A stretch of DNA of 38,375 bases from Akkermansia muciniphila (GTDB taxonomy: Bacteria; Verrucomicrobiota; Verrucomicrobiia; Verrucomicrobiales; Akkermansiaceae). Of this stretch, positions 34,184 to 38,375 are shown one piece after another. Where the stretch lies: NCBI GenBank assembly GCA_945860285.1, contig CAMAQB010000028.1:1-38375 (forward strand), read 5' to 3'. Both the position numbers and the translations under genes were made by a program. The notes below the pieces were generated by a model. The model saw only the letters and a program-made list of their open reading frames with translations, was not told the origin of the DNA and searched no databases. Within the stretch, counting starts at the first letter, position 1. Every line of letters starts with the position of its first letter.

Positions 34184-34975
34184 ATGCACCTCGTTTATTA
34201 TGATGAATCCGGTGATGATGGCTTTCCCGCCTATGCCTCGCCGCTTTTTGTGCTCAGTGCGGTTTATTGTCCTGCGCTCGATTGGAGGGAAAACTTTGAT
34301 ATCATCGCTGGCTTCAAACGCCAACTTTCCAAGGATTTCAATCTGCCCTTCCAACTGGAAATCCACACCCGTGAGTTGTTGCTCAATAAAAAACCGTATG
34401 CCCCATTGAGGCTTACTGGTGCAGAGCGCACCGAAATTGTCATGCGCTTTTGCCAAATCGCTGCCCAGTTATCCTTACGCGCCATTTCCACAGTTGTTAT
34501 TAAGCCATGGATCAAAAAATCTGAGTTCCCCGTGCTGAACCGTGCGCTTTCTTACTCCGTGAATCGCATCGAGACTGATCTACAAGGCTCATCAGCCAAT
34601 CGATTTTTAATCATTACCGACGACGGCAGAGTTGCCAAGATGCGTGCCACCACGCGGCGCATGCAGAAAATCAATTACGTTCCCTCGCAATACGATAGCA
34701 CACCCTATCAGCGAGATATCCGTCATTTGATTGAAGACCCGTTGCCGAAAGATTCCAAAGAGTCTTATTTCATCCAATTGGCCGATATGTTGGCATTCCT
34801 ATTTTATGCTCACACCGCTCATGTGACTGGCCTGGCCTCCCTACCACACCGCTCGCCGCCAGAGTTGAATCAGAACTTTATCGTTCGCTGCTTGGAGTTG
34901 CTCAAGCCTATGCTCAATTTGAAAGCTAGTTCTACACACCCGTATGGTCTCGTTCGTATTCCCAGCAACCCTTAA
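34184..34975 (+). CDS. DUF3800-domain protein
   Basis: 263 residues covering the DUF3800 family. The two hallmark motifs are present: YYDESGD at 5-11 (acidic Asp7 and Glu8) and QLAD at 198-201. A central acidic segment, ITDDGR (about 143-148), could supply a further metal ligand. The pattern suggests an RNase-H-like metal-dependent nuclease, but this is a prediction and the family is not biochemically settled. DUF3800 genes are often found in defence regions. It starts 1 bp after the res stop, so it is co-transcribed with res. Base composition is more AT-rich than in res, suggesting a separate origin. Confidence 0.85.
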   Translation: MHLVYYDESGDDGFPAYASPLFVLSAVYCPALDWRENFDIIAGFKRQLSKDFNLPFQLEIHTRELLLNKKPYAPLRLTGAERTEIVMRFCQIAAQLSLRAISTVVIKPWIKKSEFPVLNRALSYSVNRIETDLQGSSANRFLIITDDGRVAKMRATTRRMQKINYVPSQYDSTPYQRDIRHLIEDPLPKDSKESYFIQLADMLAFLFYAHTAHVTGLASLPHRSPPELNQNFIVRCLELLKPMLNLKASSTHPYGLVRIPSNP

Positions 34976-35153
34976 AACAAAACGCCATCTCCCTTTCAGG
35001 AAACGGCGCTTTGAAGTTCACCACCTACCTCCTATACGGGAGTTGAGTGGTTCGGGGGGAATTTGGCATCGGCCTCAGGCACTGTCAAGGTCATTTTTTC
35101 CAAGTCCCATTAATCCCGTAACGCTATTCTGCGAGGAAAGAAGATAATGCTTT

Positions 35154-35182
35154 TTGTCAGATTTCGTAGATTCGCTTACCCT
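35154..35182 (+). promoter_or_regulatory. possible promoter for the ATPase gene
   Basis: TTGTCA (35154-35159) and TACCCT (35177-35182) are 17 bp apart, about 27 bp before the ATG at 35209. The -10 box is poor. If real, the ATPase gene is separately transcribed inside the restriction locus, which fits the 233-bp gap after DUF3800. Confidence 0.3.
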
Positions 35183-35208
35183 ACCGCATAAATCACAGAT
35201 TGTTAGAT

Positions 35209-36951
35209 ATGATTATTAAACTCAAAATCTCGCGCTTTAAAGGCCTTCGCTCTGCTGAAATTGAACTTGGTGGCAATGTTGTATTTATTGGTCCCAATAA
35301 CTCAGGCAAGTCAACTGCGCTGCAGGCATTGACACTGTGGGATGCGGGATGGCGCAGATGGGCGGAGAAATGGGAAAAACAAGATGCGAATGGGAATTTT
35401 GTAAAACGCCCCAAGACCAAATCAGGCGTGACAATCAACCGCCGTGATTTACATGCGATTCCCGTGCCCACCGCAAAGCTATTATGGCATGATTTGCATA
35501 CACACGAGACCGACAAAGACAAAAAAACGATCAATGTTTATATGCAGGTCGAAGTTGAGGGTGTTTCATCTACGGGACCATGGTCCTGCGGCATTGAGTT
35601 CTATTATGCGAATGAAGAGTCACTCTACTGTCGCATGATCGGTTCTTCTGAGCAACACCTCCCTCAAGAGGTTTACCAACATCGTGTCGTTTTTTTACCG
35701 CCGATGTCAGGACTGGCAGACCGAGAATTTCGTAAGGAAGCGGGTGAAATCCGCATGCTTACTGGACAAGGACAAACCGCACAGGTCCTAAGGAATCTCT
35801 GTTGGCAACTGTATTCAAGTGAAAACAAAACACCTTGGATTCGCTTGATTGGCCACATTAAAGATCATTTTTCTGTAACTTTATTGCCTCCTGTGTACGA
35901 TCCGGTCAATAGCAGTCTGTCTCTCTCCTATAAAGATCATAAGGGGACAGAACTGGATATATCCAGTTCTGGCAGAGGTTGTCAGCAAGTTACTTTGCTT
36001 CTCTGTTTTCTGTTGCAGAATCCGGGAGCCATCCTTCTTCTTGATGAACCTGATGCCCATTTGGAGATTTTACGCCAGCGTGATATTTACTCATTGCTAA
36101 CCGAAATCGCTGCCGAACAGCAATCTCAAATCATTGCAGCCAGCCACTCTTCCACTGTAATGCAAGTGGCTGGTGAAAGCGATGTCCTTGTGGCTTTCCT
36201 TGGTGCACCCCATCGGGTTGATACACGTGCTCGCCAAAACCAAGTAAAAAAAGCGTTAGAATCCATCCCGCTCTCTGATTTTTACCTCGCCCAGCAAGCC
36301 GGGTGGATGTTGTACTTGGAAGGTACCACCGATTTGGCAATCTTACGAAAGCTGGCAATACGAAAAAAACATGCTGCTGCCGCAATACTGGCAGGGCGCG
36401 TTCCATTGATTTGCCCAGGCAGCAATAAGCCGGGAGATGCGCGTTCCCATTATGAGGCCATGCGTGAGGCCATGCCGGGCTTGCCTGGATTAGCCATTTT
36501 CGACCGACTGCCTAATCCTGACATGCCACTCTCCGTCATGACAGGTTTATGCGAATTGATGTGGAGACAGCGGGAAATCGAAAATTACTTGGTCACTAAA
36601 GAGTCCCTTCTAGCCTACGTGTCCTCGGGCCTAGATTCAGATGACCTGTTCTCGCTGGCAGAGAAGGAAAGACGCACACGTTTCATGACCGAGTGCATCG
36701 CTGAATTGGAACAAGCTCTCGCTGTTACTCGCAAACCGTCACCATGGAGCGCAGACATCAAAGTAACAGACGATTTTTTGGATCCTCTCTTTGTGAACTA
36801 TTATCAGAAACTGGGCACTCCTCAGCTCACCTACAAGAGAGATTACCACGGGCTCGCGGATGTCATTCCGCTGGAACAACTTATTCCAGAAATTGACACC
36901 GTTCTCGACGCTGTAGTGACTGCTCATCAAAACGCAATTCCTGCGCAATAA
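35209..36951 (+). CDS. ABC/SMC-like ATPase fused to a TOPRIM-like domain
   Basis: 580 residues from ATG 35209. The N-terminal part (about 1-365) is an AAA15/OLD-type ATPase: Walker A GPNNSGKS (28-35), a degenerate signature SSGRGCQQ, Walker B ILLLDEPDAHLE and an H-loop ASHSS. The C-terminal part (about 365-580) has LYLEGTTDLAILRKLA, LAIFDRLPNPD and REIENYL, features of TOPRIM or DUF4435-type nuclease domains. Characterised relatives include OLD nucleases and PARIS defence, in which AriA (ATPase) and AriB (TOPRIM) are sometimes one protein. The role is therefore probably anti-phage, but the exact family is open. It is more AT-rich than res and mod, lies 233 bp after DUF3800, and ends 15 bp before mod. 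Confidence 0.8.
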   Translation: MIIKLKISRFKGLRSAEIELGGNVVFIGPNNSGKSTALQALTLWDAGWRRWAEKWEKQDANGNFVKRPKTKSGVTINRRDLHAIPVPTAKLLWHDLHTHETDKDKKTINVYMQVEVEGVSSTGPWSCGIEFYYANEESLYCRMIGSSEQHLPQEVYQHRVVFLPPMSGLADREFRKEAGEIRMLTGQGQTAQVLRNLCWQLYSSENKTPWIRLIGHIKDHFSVTLLPPVYDPVNSSLSLSYKDHKGTELDISSSGRGCQQVTLLLCFLLQNPGAILLLDEPDAHLEILRQRDIYSLLTEIAAEQQSQIIAASHSSTVMQVAGESDVLVAFLGAPHRVDTRARQNQVKKALESIPLSDFYLAQQAGWMLYLEGTTDLAILRKLAIRKKHAAAAILAGRVPLICPGSNKPGDARSHYEAMREAMPGLPGLAIFDRLPNPDMPLSVMTGLCELMWRQREIENYLVTKESLLAYVSSGLDSDDLFSLAEKERRTRFMTECIAELEQALAVTRKPSPWSADIKVTDDFLDPLFVNYYQKLGTPQLTYKRDYHGLADVIPLEQLIPEIDTVLDAVVTAHQNAIPAQ

Positions 36952-36966
36952 ACCACCCATTCCACC

Positions 36967-38375
36967 ATGTCCCGTCCATCCACTGAACACTACGATCTCA
37001 CCGAGACCGAGAAGCGCGATCTCATCAAGCTCATCGAGCAGGGCAAGCCGCTGCCGGAAAAATACCGCTTCATGCTCTTCGCCGACAAGCGCGAGGTGGA
37101 GCTGGTGTGGAATGGCAAGACCCGCGAGGTCTGCACCGCCATCCTGCCCTTTCAGACGCTCGAACACATCGACGAGCCGCGCAAGGAAATGGAGCGCGGA
37201 CTTCAGTCCGCCACCCAAATGGACCTGCTCGATACCTCCGGCCGCCAGACCAAGGGCTGGACCAACAAGCTCATCTGGGGCGATAACAAGCTCATCCTCT
37301 CCTCCCTCAAAAGCGGGGCCCTGCGCCGTCAGATCGAGGACGCCGGTGGCCTCAAGCTCATCTACATCGATCCCCCCTTCGACGTCGGCGCGGACTTCTC
37401 CATGGACATCGAGATCGGCGGCGAAACCTTCCACAAGGAACCCAACCTCCTCGAACAAATCGCCTACCGCGATACCTGGGGGCGGGGCGCGGATTCGTTC
37501 ATCAGCATGATCTATGAGCGGCTGATTCTGATGCGGGATCTGATGCACCCGGAGGGGAGCATCTACGTGCATTGCGATTGGCGGGTAAATGCACACGTCC
37601 GCTCTGTGCTCGACGAGGTGTTTGGGTCGGAGAACTTTCTAAATGAAATTCTGTGGCGACGTAGAACGAATACCGTCAAGGCGGTTTCGCAGAAATTTTC
37701 AGTCAATACGGACACAATCTTTCTCTACGCCCGTGACCGGAACTCGTATCAATTCAACATCCAATACGGCGACTACCCGCCGGAATACTACGAGCGATTC
37801 AACCAAGAAGATAAATATGGCAAATACTATTGGAACGTGATGGCGACCTACTCGCAGGAACGTCTCAAGAAGCTTCAAGAAGAGGGAAAAGTTAAATTTT
37901 CAGAGGGCGCTAAATTCCCTCGGTTCAAACAATACCTTCACGAACTCAAAGGCCGTCCTATTGAAAACATTTGGGACGACATCGACATGATTAACGCAAT
38001 GGGGTCGGAGCGTTTGGGTTATTCCACCCAAAAGCCCGAAGCACTTGCTGAGCGCATCATTAAAGCCAGCTCTAACGAAGGCGACCTAATTGCCGACTTC
38101 TTCGGCGGTTCCGGGACCACCGCCGCCGTCGCCGAAAAGCTCGGGCGCAAGTGGATTACCAGCGATCTCGGCAAGTTCGGCATCCACACCACGCGCAAGC
38201 GGTTGATCCAGGTGCAGCGGGATTTGAAGACGGCGGGCAAGCCGTTCCGCGCCTTCGAGGTGCTCAACCTCGGCCGCTACGAGCGCCAGGCCTACCTCAA
38301 CGTCGGCGGGCGGCTCAGCGGGAAAAAGAAGGAACAAGCCCTCGCCCGCAAGGAACAGGAATTCCGGGAATTGAT
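36967..38375 (+). CDS. type III DNA adenine methyltransferase (Mod), 3' end cut by the window
   Basis: A continuous frame of 469 codons from ATG 36967 to the window end with no stop, so the protein is longer than seen. It is a beta-class N6-adenine methyltransferase: the catalytic motif DPPF (135-138, in YIDPPFDVGADF) precedes the S-adenosylmethionine-binding motif FFGGSGTT (378-385), followed by RKWITSDLGKFGIHTTRKRL. Such Mod subunits also supply sequence recognition to Res. Its target-recognition part probably lies in about 190-340, where composition turns more AT-rich (37640-38080). The catalytic motif is DPPF rather than DPPY, a known variant. The gene starts 15 bp after the ATPase gene. 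Confidence 0.92.
   Translation, partial: MSRPSTEHYDLTETEKRDLIKLIEQGKPLPEKYRFMLFADKREVELVWNGKTREVCTAILPFQTLEHIDEPRKEMERGLQSATQMDLLDTSGRQTKGWTNKLIWGDNKLILSSLKSGALRRQIEDAGGLKLIYIDPPFDVGADFSMDIEIGGETFHKEPNLLEQIAYRDTWGRGADSFISMIYERLILMRDLMHPEGSIYVHCDWRVNAHVRSVLDEVFGSENFLNEILWRRRTNTVKAVSQKFSVNTDTIFLYARDRNSYQFNIQYGDYPPEYYERFNQEDKYGKYYWNVMATYSQERLKKLQEEGKVKFSEGAKFPRFKQYLHELKGRPIENIWDDIDMINAMGSERLGYSTQKPEALAERIIKASSNEGDLIADFFGGSGTTAAVAEKLGRKWITSDLGKFGIHTTRKRLIQVQRDLKTAGKPFRAFEVLNLGRYERQAYLNVGGRLSGKKKEQALARKEQEFREL

Noticed and set aside
1-38375. tRNA or rRNA genes
   Set aside because: No cloverleaf-like segment or conserved rRNA string was noticed in the intergenic regions; this was by eye only.

Overview
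The window looks like a chromosome segment of a Gram-negative member of the PVC superphylum, most likely a verrucomicrobium. The reasons are a 1431-residue protein joining a DUF1080 domain, a PVC-type membrane-bound dehydrogenase propeller and a c-type cytochrome; LpxA together with outer-membrane beta-barrel proteins (lipid A and an outer membrane); few Shine-Dalgarno sequences; and several palindromic dispersed repeats. This placement is inferred from gene content only.

Layout. 1-2245: an IS element (transposase 376-1590, terminal inverted repeats at 276 and 1790) followed by non-coding DNA with two adjacent GC-rich hairpins. 2246-3204: a two-gene unit, L,D-transpeptidase lipoprotein plus rhodanese, behind a clear sigma-70-type promoter. 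3207-11711 (minus strand): spermidine-synthase-like membrane protein, SMC, a GNAT acetyltransferase and threonyl-tRNA synthetase without its TGS domain. 11829-13249: lpxA and a Lon-N-domain protein that overlap by 4 bp. 13250-13871: a gene-free stretch with two matching long hairpins that read as minus-strand small RNAs with terminators. 13872-20666: a probable operon of a PEP-hydrolase-type TIM barrel, a Tm-1-like (UPF0261) protein, a Dabb protein and the large DUF1080/dehydrogenase/cytochrome protein.

21214-22737: tandem outer-membrane beta-barrel paralogues, the first broken by a 1-nt deletion, each ending in a near-identical terminator. 22778-25255: double-GNAT protein, small membrane protein, a BrnT-like toxin with a CopG-type antitoxin, and a VanZ-like protein. 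25244-28963: HrpA helicase (minus). 29090-30397: xylose isomerase. 30549-30758: a ten-unit 21-bp tandem repeat inside a small ORF that runs into an ArsR-type regulator.

31390-38375: a defence locus made of a type III restriction (Res) subunit, a DUF3800 protein, an ABC/SMC-like ATPase fused to a TOPRIM-like region, and a type III adenine methyltransferase (Mod) that runs off the window end. Res comes before Mod and two extra genes sit between them. The likely division of labour is Mod for self-marking, Res for ATP-driven cleavage, and the inserted genes as an added effector or guard. This locus and the hairpin RNA pair at 13.3-13.6 kb are the most promising candidates for something undescribed.
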